A DNA stretch of 64,000 nt from Bombardia bombarda (lineage: Eukaryota > Ascomycota > Sordariomycetes > Sordariales > Lasiosphaeriaceae), in the NCBI GenBank assembly GCA_030512295.1, contig JAULSR010000002.1:930001-994000 (forward strand). Reading direction: 5' to 3'. Positions 22,026 through 33,222 of the stretch are shown in pieces. Below the pieces are notes generated by a model that had not been told where the DNA came from, did not search any database, and worked only from the letters and a program-made list of their open reading frames with translations. Every line of letters starts with the position of its first letter. Within the stretch, counting starts at the first letter, position 1. The translations under genes were made by a program, and so were the position numbers.

Positions 22026-23175
22026 AGCTCGCCGCAGGTTTCGGGGTTTGGAACAGTGTTTGCGGCCTCACATAGCTAGCCACCTCTTTATCTTGCATCT
22101 GGGAGGCCACACATGAAGATAGGGGCACAGAATAATCCAAAAAAATTTATAAACAAAAATGGTCGCGATTAAGGATTACCAGGCGTGTTGGTGTTAGGCT
22201 GTCAGTTTCTCCTCGACGAGGTGGGAAGAAGCCCAGCTTCGTCACGATCGGGTGGCGCGTGCTTCTTGGATACCTAGGCACTCTCGGCGCTCAACTGCTG
22301 TCATAATTAAGGTGATCACTAGCTAAACCCTACCTCGTTAGACTAGATTTAGTATCTTGACTAAGCAGGCCACCGCCGTCCGCTGCCAGCTGCGCAGTCC
22401 CGCTTCGGCCAGTTGGTGAAGGGCGTCGAGAAAAGCACGGACATCTCCCATGCTATTGGAGGAGGAAATTCGAGGTGGGGTATCGGGCTCCGGGGGAGGG
22501 AGCTACCCCCTGCTCTCGAAAGCATCGTCGATTTAGCGGGGTTTAGAGATAAGAAACCAGCAGCAACCATGAACAAAAGGCAGTCAAAACCTCGCCCTCG
22601 GTTTTGAGCAGGAAGGAAAGTACCCAAAATGATGAAGATCGACGATAGTTCCACTATGAACACTGTTGTTATCGAGAAGACGATGGTGATTGGGCAAATA
22701 CGGTACTGTGAGCAATCTGAATCATGGATAGAAAGAGTCATGTTGAATATGGTTCTTGTTAGTGGTGCCAAATTAAACCTCATGGCCGGGCTCGTGAACA
22801 GTAAGTGGAAGAGATTGATGTATACGGCTTTCCCCATTACGACTGCATAACACTCGGGCAGCTTGACAAAACAACAACAGATTGCCGTAGTGTGCTGCGG
22901 AGAGACGACAGCCCAAGAGTGACAGCTCGCATCATTGACCCTCCCCTCGGGATTGGACAAGTCAACCAGGTGATGAGTTGAAAATTCACCTGTGCGAGGA
23001 GATGCAGCTTTCATCAAGCATTGACCAATGACATGTTACCAAACGATTATTTTCAACGTCAGTTTAGAGGGGCACGCGGCGAGGCGGGCTTGAGGCGGGG
23101 TATCGATGCAACACCAGCTCTGCTTTAAGTTTAAGTTACAGCGGCATTTCACCGTCTCCAATGCCATATGTTTGG

Positions 23176-23198
23176 TACCACGTACGTCGTACGTGGTA
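23176..23198. promoter_or_regulatory. 23-nt near-perfect palindrome
   Basis: Eleven-base arms (TACCACGTACG / CGTACGTGGTA) flank a single central T, 630 bp upstream of the carbamoyl-phosphate synthase start. It may be a binding site for a dimeric regulator. No factor is assigned. Confidence 0.5.
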
Positions 23199-23439
23199 GG
23201 TACTGCACTGTACATGGCATACAGATACATGACTTTGAAATCGTAGATGTGGTGTATACGCGGATTTTGGAAGGAAGCCTCGAAGTTTCCTCTGGACAAC
23301 TGATGGGTTTTAAACAATGCCAATCTCAAAACTGTACACAAGCGGCATTGCCAACCATCAAACGGCTTGTAGGTATCCGTACCACCAAAGTAATGAGACA
23401 GGGTAGGGTAGCACCCGCAGCATGTGCTGTCACTTGAAG

Positions 23440-23445
23440 TGACTC
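23440..23445 (+). promoter_or_regulatory. TGACTC, candidate CPC1/Gcn4 site
   Basis: Core of the general amino-acid control element TGA(C/G)TCA, lacking the final A, 384 bp upstream of an arginine-pathway gene. Arginine-specific synthase genes are under this control in other fungi; here the site is inferred. Confidence 0.35.
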
Positions 23446-23588
23446 CGATTCCGCTGTCGGAAGCGCAAGACAGTACGGGAGGCAGGCACGCGATAGCTTA
23501 AAATTTTTAGCAAATTTTCACTTGACCCCCAGGTGCCCGTCCAGGGTCCTTTCCAGAGGATAGGGAGACGCACGAAGTTGGAGAAAAA

Positions 23589-23594
23589 GAGTCA
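23589..23594 (-). promoter_or_regulatory. TGACTC on the minus strand, candidate CPC1/Gcn4 site
   Basis: GAGTCA on the plus strand, 235 bp upstream of the synthase start. Same reasoning as the first site. Two copies in 160 bp make a functional role slightly more likely. Confidence 0.35.
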
Positions 23595-23828
23595 CTGGTG
23601 CTTATCGCTTATCGCTCCCCACATAGGCCGATCTTTTGTTGGTATCCCAGCACAACTTCCCGTTCCCTGCCCTTCTTGTTCCCTTCTTGCCCGGAAAGAC
23701 CAAACTAAATAATAACGACCGGGCAACTTTTTGAAACCGTCAATTGGCAAGCACGAGGGACTGGAGTGCTGCTTGACTGAACATTGGCTTGTTCCCCGCC
23801 TTCGATTCTCTGCAAACCTTCCGCGACG

Positions 23829-26800
23829 ATGCTGTCGACCATGTACAAGGCAGGCCGTGCTCCTGCCCTCCTCCGGCATGGTCGACGAGTCCCCGTCCCA
23901 ATCCCCCAGCTAAGGACCTTCACCTCCGAGGTCCAGAACTCGCTCCTCCGCGCCCAGCAGATCCAGGCCCAGCAGAGCAAGCCATTGACCCAGAAGCGCC
24001 TGTTCTCGGCGGCTGCTGCAGTCGCGAACGCTGCTGGCAGCCAACCCGCCCCCGATGCGAAGGCCTACCTCCAGAGCGGCGTCATTAAGCCCAAGGAGTT
24101 CGTCGACGTGAAGAAGGTTCTCGTCATTGGAAGTGGTGGTCTTGCCATTGGCCAGGCCGGAGAGTTCGACTACTCTGGTATGTCTTGCTCCTTAGCAGCT
24201 CCCTGTGGAAGCCCGTCACAAGGCGGTGAACCGTCGAATCTGAGTCACACACCAAAGACTGCATAGACATTGGGCATGTAGAGCTGACCGCAACTGCTGC
24301 CGCATAGGATCGCAAGCTCTCAAGGCACTCAAGGAGGCCGGAGTTGCTTCTGTTCTCATTAACCCCAATATCGCTACCATCCAGACGAACCACATCCTCG
24401 CCGACGAGATCTACTACCTGCCCGTCACCGCCGAGTACGTCGAGTATGTTATCCAGCGCGAGAAGCCCGATGGTATCTTCCTTTCCTTCGGTGGCCAGAC
24501 GGCCCTTAACCTCGGTGTCGAGATGGAGAAGCTCGGTCTTTTCGAGAAGTACGGCGTCCGCGTCCTGGGCACCAGCGTGAGAACGCTGGAGCTCAGCGAG
24601 GACAGAGATTTGTTCGCAAAGGCCCTCGAGGAGATCAACATCCCCATCGCGAAGTCCATTGCCGTCAACACCATTGACGAGGCTCTGGATGCCGCCAAGA
24701 AGATTGGCTATCCTATTATCGTCCGTGCTGCCTTTGCCCTCGGCGGTCTGGGATCCGGTTTCGCAAACAACGAGGAGGAGCTGCGTAACATGGCAGCTCG
24801 CTCTCTCACCCTCTCCCCCAGATCTTGGTTGAGAAGTCGCTCAAGGGCTGGAAGGAGGTCGAGTATGAGGTCGTCCGCGATGCGAATAACAACTGCATCA
24901 CGGTGTGCAACATGGAGAACTTCGACCCCCTCGGAATCCACACCGGAGACTCAATTGTCGTTGCGCCCAGTCAGACCCTGAGCGATGAGGAGTACCATAT
25001 GCTCCGAACCGCCGCCATCAAGATCGTCCGCCATTTGGGCGTAGTCGGCGAGTGCAACGTCCAGTACGCTTTGCAGCCCGATGGTTTGGATTACAGAGTT
25101 ATTGAGGTCAACGCCCGTCTTTCCCGGTCGTCGGCCCTGGCCTCCAAGGCCACTGGCTACCCCCTGGCTTACACGGCCGCCAAGATTGGTCTTGGACACA
25201 GCTTGCCCGAGCTTCCCAATGCTGTCACCAAGACCACCACCGCCAACTTCGAGCCGTCCCTGGACTACATTGTCACCAAGATTCCCCGGTGGGATTTGGC
25301 CAAGTTCCAGCATGTCAAGCGCGACATTGGCAGCGCCATGAAGTCTGTCGGAGAGGTTATGGCTATTGGCCGCACCTTCGAGGAGTCTTTCCAGAAGGCC
25401 ATTAGGCAGGTTGATCCCAACTTTGTCGGCTTTCAAGGTGCGCACTTTGAGGACATCGACTTTGAGTTGCAGAACCCGACTGATCGTCGTTGGTTGGCCG
25501 TTGGCCAGGCCATGCTTCACGAGAACTACACGGTTGATCGCGTCCATGACCTGACAAAGATTGACAAGTGGTTCCTCTACAAGCTGGAGAACATTGTCAA
25601 CTGCACCCGGGAGTTGCAACAAATTGGAAGCCTGGAGGGTCTCAAGAAGGAGAATGTCCTCAAGGCCAAGAAGATGGGTTTTTCTGATAAGCAGATCGCC
25701 ATCGCTGTCAAGAGCACCGAAGACAAGGTCCGCGCTCTGAGACTGGAGTTCGGCATCAGGCCGTGGGTCAAGAAGATCGATACCCTTGCTGCCGAGTTCC
25801 CCGCCGACACCAACTACCTCTACACAACTTACAACGCCTCTACGCACGATGTCACATTCGAAGACAAGGGCACTGTCATCCTTGGAAGCGGTGTGTACCG
25901 TATCGGAAGCTCTGTCGAGTTCGATTGGTGTGCCGTCAGCGCCACCCTGGCTCTGAGAGCCATGGGCGAGAAGACAGTCATGATTAAGTACGTACAACCC
26001 ACCCCCTTTGCTAACCACAACACACACAGCTAACACAATGAAAAAGTTACAACCCCGAGACGTATTCAACCGATTTCGACACTGCCGATAAGCTCTACTT
26101 TGAGGAGCTCAGCTACGAGCGTGTCATGGACATCTACGAGCTCGAGAACGCCAGTGGTGTTGTCGTTTCTGTAGGTGGCCAGCTGCCGCAGAACATCGCT
26201 CTTCGCTTGCAGGAAACCGGCGGTGCCAACGTTCTTGGAACTGATCCCAAGGATATTGACAAGGCCGAGGACAGACAAAAGTTCTCCGAGATCCTTGACA
26301 GCATCGGTGTTGACCAGCCGGCGTGGAAGGAGTTGACCTCTGTTGAGGCTGCCGAGAAGTTTGCTGACGAGGTCGGCTATCCCGTTCTTGTCCGCCCCAG
26401 TTATGTCCTTTCCGGCGCTGCCATGACCGTCATCCACAGCAAGGATGACCTGAAGGTCAAGCTGGAGGCTGCCAGCGATGTTTCGCCCGATCACCCCGTT
26501 GTCATCAGCAAGTTCATCGAGGGAGCCGAGGAGATTGATGTTGATGGTGTCGCTTCCAAGGGTGAGCTGATCCTCCATGCCGTCAGCGAGCACATTGAGC
26601 AGGCTGGTGTCCACTCTGGTGACGCCACCCTTGTTCTCCCCCCTGCCAACCTGGACCAGACGACCATGGACCGCGTCAAGGAGATTGCGGTCAAGGTGGC
26701 CAAGGCGTGGAAGATTACTGGCCCCTTCAACATGCAGATCATCAAGGCCGAAGACCCCGCGGGTGGCCTCCCTGCGCTGAAGGTCATCGAGTGCAACCTC

Positions 26801-27596
26801 CGTGCTTCTCGCTCGTTCCCCTTCGTCAGCAAGGTTCTTGGCGTCAACTTCATCGACGTTGCCACCAAGGCCCTTGTCGGCAAGGACGTCCCTGACCCGA
26901 CCGATCTCATGGCTGTCAAGCGCGACTACCTCGCGACCAAGGTGCCCCAGTTCTCATGGACCCGTCTGGCCGGCGCCGATCCCTTCCTTGGAGTCGAGAT
27001 GGCGTCTACGGGCGAGATGGCGTGCTTCGGCAAGAACCTCGTTGAGGCGTACTGGACATCGTTGCAATCGGCAATGAACTTCCGTGTGCCTGAGCCCGGT
27101 GAGGGCCTGCTCTTCGGCGGACAGCTCGACAAGAAGTGGTTGACCACCATTGTCGACTACCTCAGCCCGCTCGGCTACAAGCTGTACGCGGCGGATGAGG
27201 AGGTCAAGCAGTTCATTGAGTCGACGTGCAAGAACAAGGTGAAGGTCGAGGTGATTGAGTTCCCCAAGGAGGACAAGCGCGCCCTCCGTGAGGTGTTCAA
27301 GAAGTATGACGTCCGTGGCGTCTTCAACCTCGCAAAGGCCCGTGGCAAGACGGTGATGGATGTTGACTATGTCATGCGTCGCAATGCTGTGGACTTTGGC
27401 GTGCCGTTGTTTATGGAGCCCCAGGTAAGTTGACAAAGCTCAACCCCCGTTTCCTTTTTCTTTTCACCACGGCTAACATATTTCCCAGACTGCGATGCTC
27501 TTTGCTCAGTGCATGAGCGAGAAGCTGCCCCGCCCCGAGGGCATTCCTTCCGAGGTCCGCAGGTGGTCTGAGTTCATTGGCGGTAAGCCCTTGTAG
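23829..27596 (+). CDS. cpa2: Carbamoyl-phosphate synthase, arginine-specific, large subunit (mitochondrial), with a -1 frameshift
   Basis: Exons 23829-24177, 24308-25987, 26047-27424 and 27489-27596. After one missing base is allowed near 24820-24825 they give about 1171 aa. The basic N-terminus (MLSTMYKAGRAPALLRHGRR) is a mitochondrial presequence; in filamentous ascomycetes this enzyme (Neurospora arg-3) is mitochondrial. The two homologous halves each start with a nucleotide-binding segment (VLVIGSGGLAIGQAGEFDYS near residue 100; YNPETYSTDFDTADKLYFEE near 678). Each has an ATP-grasp domain, about 200-400 and 755-975. The C-terminal ~130 residues form the MGS-like regulatory domain. With the small glutaminase subunit it makes carbamoyl phosphate from glutamine, bicarbonate and two ATP for citrulline synthesis. 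The frame breaks inside the conserved segment SLTLSP/QILVEKSL, so in the sequence as given the protein would end early. Both sides remain intact, which points to a sequencing error or a very recent mutation. Confidence 0.93.
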
Positions 27597-28194
27597 ATAA
27601 TGCTACCTAGTATATATACTAGACAAAAATAAGGGCGTTTACGGTTGTTCTTTTCTTTTGGATTTTCAGCGGGAGGGGTTAATCTTTTTTTATTACCACC
27701 CATCCCAGGGTTATTTCGACTACCAAAAGTTACCTATTTCATCGGGCTTTTTTGAGCGGCATTGAAAAAATAAAAGTTTTATTCCCACTGGCGGCAAGGG
27801 GGGTTTTCTCTTTGTCTATTTATACACATTAACAATATTTATTCGTCTCGCACAAAGAGGGAACTCACACTCTCGATACATATGATCAGGACTCAGTGCC
27901 CAATCGCCTATTCAAGATATAGATCACTGACAATTAATAGTAGGTTGAAGTGTTGATTATGTTTTAGATTTCAGGTATTATTGCAGTTCCCCGCAAAGTT
28001 AAACATTAAGATACGATCTCCAGTAGTAGTTATAGTGGTGGACTGCGTCCGGTATCCAACCAGCGCATACCAAGAAAACAAAATGCTACGCAATGTGTAA
28101 AAAGCATCGCTCGCTCTGTGTACGTATTTAAAAAAGCAGATGGGCAAGGAACTAGGCAGGTAGGCAGGTAGACAGCCATATCAAACGGCTCATC
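27597..28194. other. Intergenic between convergent genes
   Basis: AT-rich 3' flanks with A/T runs near 27680-27790. I see no gene. Confidence 0.6.
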
Positions 28195-28776
28195 TTACCT
28201 TCCCCAGCCCATCTTCCTCCTCATCTCCTCATCATCATCCCTCCTCATCCTCGCCCTCCTCGCATTCTCCATAATCTCCTCCTCTGTCATCGCCGCCGCC
28301 GCCGCCGCCGCCCTCACCACGGGCGTCTCACACCCCCTCAGACCAATAAACTTGCCAATCTTCCTGCGCTTATCCTCCAGGCTCAGCGCACTATCCCACA
28401 CGATGGGGCAGGGGTAGTGGGCGGACCACAGGCTGGGGGTGCGCTGGTGGTAGAAGTGGGCCAGGGCGTCGAGCTGGTCCTCGGTGAGGAGCCAGAAGTT
28501 GAGCCAGGTTGAGGGGAAGGCGGGGTGGACTTGGCCGGTGGTGAGCTGGACTAGGGGGGCGAGGGGGAGGGCCATCTGGGCGAGCTTGGCCTTGAAGGCT
28601 GGGTTGGTGGCGGCGCGGCGGGCCGTGAGGGTTCTTGCTGTTATGGAGGAGGAGGAGGATGTGGTATTATTCTCCATTTTGCTGCTGCTGCTACTGCTGC
28701 TTCGTCGGGATGTTATGGAAGCGGTGCTGTTCTTGCGGCTGTTTGTGTTTTTGGTGATTCTGCCGGAGCGAGTCAT
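28195..28776 (-). CDS. Conserved fungal protein of unknown function, 193 aa
   Basis: Single exon. The first ~55 residues are Ser/Arg/Thr-rich and probably disordered. The folded-looking core spans about residues 65-150: HPAFPSTWLNFWLLTEDQLD, HFYHQRTPSLWSAHYPCPI, then KRRKIGKFIGLRGCETPV. The C-terminus is charged (EEEIMENARRARMRRDDDEE) and ends KMGWGR. The pattern of Trp, Phe and Gly residues in the core looks selected, and I have the impression of similar short proteins in other Pezizomycotina, but I cannot name a domain. The polyalanine run (8 Ala) and the Ser run come from GCC and TCC/AGC repeats. No signal peptide or membrane span is seen. Function unknown. Confidence 0.65.
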   Translation of the reverse strand: MTRSGRITKNTNSRKNSTASITSRRSSSSSSSKMENNTTSSSSSITARTLTARRAATNPAFKAKLAQMALPLAPLVQLTTGQVHPAFPSTWLNFWLLTEDQLDALAHFYHQRTPSLWSAHYPCPIVWDSALSLEDKRRKIGKFIGLRGCETPVVRAAAAAAAMTEEEIMENARRARMRRDDDEEMRRKMGWGR

Positions 28777-29592
28777 GCTATAGTTGTTGTTGATGTGGTG
28801 ATATATGCTAGGTGTTTATCTAGCTCGCCGATTGGAACTGGATAGAATGTGGTAGTGTTTGCTCAGGATGAGGATAATGGCTGTTTAAAAGGCTCGGGGT
28901 AGATAAACAGAATGAAAGTGATAGATGGTGCTTGTATGAACCAAGACACTAAGAGTTGGTTCTGAGCGGACAGACAGAAAGAGAGACGTTGAAAACGTAT
29001 TAAACAAGATGCTTGTTCAGCTGGATAAAAAGAGATAATAATACTGGCCTGTCGTTGTGTCAGTTATCGCTGCCGGCAGCAAAACAATAAGAGTTGAATG
29101 TCCAGATAACAATATGGATGTTTGTCTTTGGTGAAAGGGTTAGAAGGTCTGAATGCCCAGTGGTTAGAAACAAGTGTCAATGGATGGATGGATTGTCTGC
29201 ATCTGTAAATCCGGGGGCCTCTGATCATACTTGTACCCACGAGAACATTAAAGGGGAAACCCCGGGCCTCTTTGACGGTGGCTGGTTATTGTTACTTTGA
29301 ACGGACCAAGTGTTACTTGTCCGTTCTGGTTCTTTGTTGTTCGTTCTATCTTGGGTAACTCGATCCGTCTCGAGTTCTTTATCCTCGACTGACATAATGT
29401 GAGACATTGTTGCCCGCTTTGCCAATCGAATCCGGCCTTGTCCCAAAAACAGAGGCATTCATTCCTTTCATTCTTTCTCCTTCCGACTTCGCCTACAATG
29501 AACTTCAATCCAAACAATGCAAACAATGGGATTCATGTCAAATTCCAAAGAACCGCGCCTACCCGTTCCCGGCCAGTCACCCAGCCTCTCAC
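28777..29592. other. Intergenic, promoter side of the 193-aa gene and 3' flank of ORC3
   Basis: Mostly AT-rich without repeats of note. The overlapping open frames at 29225-29750 are short and dissimilar to known proteins. I see no gene. Confidence 0.55.
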
Positions 29593-31896
29593 TCACAACC
29601 ACTTCAACTTGGCCACGTGATCCGCCTTCTTCTTGCTCTGCTTCACAAAGCCCATCAGCCTGAGCTCCGCCAGGCCCTGGTAGAACCGAACCAGAGCGGT
29701 GCGCTCATCCAGTCCCATGTCGGACTCGTCGCCGACCAAGGCATAATACGCTGACCATAGATCCGCGACATTGACCAGGGCGCCCGTCTCTAGATAGAGA
29801 TGATACAAGATGGCTGTCGTGGGCATAGTGGGCGTGAGGGTGCCCTTGGACTTGCTGCAGCACGCGCAGCCGAGATAGTCGTGCGGACGCGACAGCGCGC
29901 GGCCAAACGTCGTTCCCGGGCGGGGCACGAACACGTCTCTGTAGGGCGACTTGGAGTCGTACACCCACGTCTCATGAAGAAAGAGACTGTCGGCGGGATC
30001 GCATTGGATGTGCTGCGATAGGGTCTCGGTGAGCTGGTCGATGGCCTTGGTGAAGGCCTTGTCTTGGTCCGTCAGTGTCGCCGTGTCTTGGCTGAGCTGC
30101 ACCTTTTGGGCCACCACTGTCGTCCGCAGGATCTTGCTCTGGGCTGTGTACTTGCTCTTAAGCGGTTTGTTGCGCTTCTTTGCCTGTTCAGATAATGTCT
30201 CGACCTCGTCTCGGACCTCAGACAGGCACGTCACGAGCTCGTCGGCATCGGAATCCCACCCTGGCAAGTCCAGGTCTGGGCTACCCGTCTCCACGGCGTC
30301 CAGCAAACGGCGTATCAGGGATAGGATCTCGTCTGCTCCTAGTTGTTGTATCGAGTTGAGCAGCGAGAGGTTGTCAGATGAAAGATCAATTCCGCCTGAG
30401 AGAGCTGTTACGTAGAGATGTGTAAATGGGTCAGAAAGTAGGCAGGTGGCGGTCATGAGATGTAGGGAGCGTAGCAGTTGAGTCAGGTAGTCCTGTCGTT
30501 TCTGCTGTTGCGCCAGTGTTTGATCAATAAGAAAACTATCGTCCTCAACCAGAGACTGGGCATAGTTTAGCTGCCTTGCCTCTACCGCCCTTTCTACGTG
30601 ATTCTTGAAGGATGCAAGTGTTCGAATAGCCTCGAGATGTTGTGGCTGCAAACAGTCGCGCAGCTTCTCATCACCAGCGAGCAGCATGCTCAAAGGATTG
30701 GCATAAAAGTGACACATGTACGCATACTAGAAGCTGTAAGCCATATGAACTCCCGAAGCGAACCAAGAAATATGTCTACCTTTAACGAGCTGATAAACAC
30801 ATGAATGCCCGCGACATGGTCAGTCTGGCGCTCAAGCAGACTCCGCAGCAACGACGGTCCCAGCCTCAGGATTGCGCGGGTCCCAGCCACAGCGCTCTTG
30901 AAGACGCTCTCGAGGACCGAGTCAGCCTGGACGACGTCAAACTGAGCGCCGTACAGCCGCTGCGCTGTAGACTTTAGCAGGCGGGCTTGGAACAGGCCGA
31001 CCGAGGTGGCAATGCCGAATAGCACAGAGAACTGGATGCGGCCATGCCACGAATGGAAGAGAGCAATGAGGTCGGTCAACAAGGCGCTGTCAAAAGCCTC
31101 GCTGTCTTGGAAGGCGACAATAACGCGCCGCGAGTCCCCCGCGGCCTTGAGGAAGATGTACAGCGCCTCAAGGTCGTAGTCGAGATACTTGCGGCCGTCA
31201 GACCCAACAGACACGTCTGCGTCGTCGTCGTCGTCCCTCCCATCCCCATCAGCAGACAGGCGCACAGTGGCGTCCCTGATGATCTTCTTCAGAACCGCCT
31301 TGAGGTTGGGGGCGCCGGCAGCGCGCAGACGGACGACACGGGCGCGGGTGGCGTCGGCGAGGGTCTCGGCCAGCTGCTCGAACAGCAGGTCCTGGGAGGC
31401 CATGTTGGGCCCCGTGATGATGAAGGCGGCCAAGATCTTGCCAGAAGCGGCCTCGCCCTCTCCGCCGTCTGCATTGCGCATGAAGGCGCCAACCTCGTCG
31501 AGGGTGCTGCGGTTGGCCTCTCTCATGACATGGCGGATGCGCGCGTCGAGGACAGGCCAGCCCGTCTCGAACAGGGTCCTCCGGAGCGCTACAGACTCGG
31601 CGCTCTCGGTGCCGTTGAAGAGCGGTGCAAATGCTGTCTCGACGGCGGCTGCAGCCTGTTCTGGCTGCGACTGCTCTGCATGTTGTTGTTCATGTTTCTT
31701 GGACACCTTTCTCCTCTTGGCGGGCCGCGCACTCGGCACACTTTTGGGCTGCTGAGCATCTGAAGGGTTGAGGATGTAGGCCGGCTATTGAGAATTGTTA
31801 ATCATGCATGTGTTTTTAGATAAATACGAGTAGCATTCAACATACCCGGTGATCATCCTCTCGAAATAAAAGCGCGTCATCTTCTGTTTCTGCCAT
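29593..31896 (-). CDS. orc3: Origin recognition complex subunit 3
   Basis: Three exons: 31896-31846, 31784-30780 and 30726-29593, giving 729 aa; both introns (61 and 53 nt) are phase 0. The first exon encodes only 17 acidic residues (MAETEDDALLFREDDHR) and is easily missed. Recognition rests on the ORC3 N-terminal segment IITGPNMASQDLLFEQLAET, the degenerate AAA+-like region that follows (YDLEALYIFLKAAGDSRRVI, then FQDSEAFDS, LFGIATSV), and the ORC-type helical region around CHFYANPLSMLL. The C-terminal winged-helix-like end reads LVRFYQGLAELRLMGFVKQS and then KKKADHVAKLKWL. ORC3 is a core subunit of the six-part complex that marks replication origins and loads MCM helicase with Cdc6 and Cdt1. 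It lacks a usable Walker motif, as is normal for ORC3. An acidic loop (DDDDDADV) interrupts the AAA-like domain. Confidence 0.9.
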
Positions 31897-33222
31897 TTCT
31901 TGCCTGCTGTGTGGCTACGAGGTTTTATAAGTCGGGTGTGTTTTGCAGGTCGTGTTAGTGAGTGAGCGTCAATGTCGCGACCTCATCAAGCGCGGTTGGC
32001 GCTGTAGACTTGGTGCGCAACGCCGGGGCCACCTCCTGCGCCACCCACCGCCGTCGCCTTCCACGCCTGTTTACATAGGTGCACTTGCAACAACAGAACT
32101 TGATTTCACGTCAGACTAGGTAGGTTTTTATAAAATACTTTACTGTTCTTCATTCTAGCAGCCACGAGATACCTGTGTAGGAAAATGTGAAAGAACATCC
32201 CTTATCTGTCGCTTGTTCTGCTCTGCTCGCCCTCCCTCTTCTCTCCCCTCGGCTCGGCAAGCAAAACCCAACCAAGTCCTTCTCGCCATGATGCGCCATT
32301 GTGATCATAACAAACATTTCGTTTCCTTTTCTCTCTCTCCATTTGCCAAATAAGCCGAATACCTAGGGTCGTTCAGCCAACCAGTAGCTTCCTTGATTGC
32401 GTATCCCAGCACCAGAACAAGGGAGAGGGAAATTAACCAAACAACCAACCAAGAAAAGTATTAAAGACATGAAAAAGTGTCAACAACCAGGTAGCCAAGA
32501 AAGAGAAAGCCGAACATGTGAAAAATGAACGACGACAAAGCCCAAAGATCAGTCACCTTTACGACATCCATCTCCTTCCTCTTAAAAGAAGAGAATAGAA
32601 AAAGAGAGATAAGTAAATCATTGCCTATAATTGAGTAAAAGTCAAAGCCACCAACACCCCCGAGCAGTTACTAAATAAGTAGTAAATAAGTAGGTGTGTT
32701 TTCCGGTAAGTACCCGAGTAAATGAGCAAATAAACAGATTGATGAGAGACAGACGTAAAAGAATAAAGACCCCCTCGTATGCGTGCGTGCGTGCGTGCGT
32801 GCGTGCGTATATGTTGTGTGTGTGTGTGTGCGCACAAAAGGGGTGATGATAAGAAATGAGAAATAATGTGTAATGAAGCCACCTTGGTTTTACAGGAGAA
32901 TAAACAACAGAAGAAACACTCAAGGTAAGTAAAAACCACCACATCCGCCAAATTCCTATCCTCCATCCCCACCATTCCCTTTCCTTTGGCTTTTTTCTTT
33001 TTCTCTTCGCTGCCGACCGGCTTCGCTGCTATCGAATGATGATTATATCATGATAATGATATTCCGAGTGTCCTTCTTTATAGATAACGTCGTCTGTCCT
33101 CCTACCTGATCACTATTCTTTCGTCACCCTTCCTGCTGCGCGCGTTGCGTTTTGAATTCGTGCTGCAAGGCGTTCCATAGGGTTCCATATTGCCGTGCTG
33201 CTGCCATCCAGTCATCAAAAAT
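31897..33222. other. 1.3-kb intergenic region (ORC3 promoter / PWWP gene 3' flank)
   Basis: Contains the microsatellite listed separately and short purine-rich tracts. The open frames at 32625-32975 are translations of that microsatellite. I see no gene. Confidence 0.55.
32781..32830. repeat. Compound microsatellite (GCGT)7 and (TG)n
   Basis: Seven perfect GCGT units (32781-32808) are followed, after ATATG, by about eight TG units. Likely polymorphic in length between strains. Confidence 0.9.

Larger units (their letters stand above)
22026..23828. other. 1.8-kb divergent intergenic region (DSC4-like / carbamoyl-phosphate synthase)
   Basis: AT-rich at 22130-22360. A 23-nt palindrome and two TGACTC motifs are listed separately. 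The minus-strand open frame 22361-23017 contains two hydrophobic stretches but starts without a convincing ATG context and resembles no family known to me, so it is not called as a gene. Confidence 0.5.

Noticed and set aside
22361..23017. Minus-strand open frame of ~218 codons with hydrophobic segments
   Set aside because: It begins at a non-ATG codon, resembles no family I know and lies in the divergent promoter region of two well-supported genes. Kept as intergenic.
24782..24818. A 37-nt intron (GTAACA...CCCAG) that could explain the synthase frame break
   Set aside because: Too short for a fungal spliceosomal intron, and it would remove residues conserved across the family. A missing base is simpler.
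29298..29320. Imperfect inverted repeat (GGACCAAGT / ACTTGTCC)
   Set aside because: Arms are short and mismatched, with no neighbouring feature to support a function.
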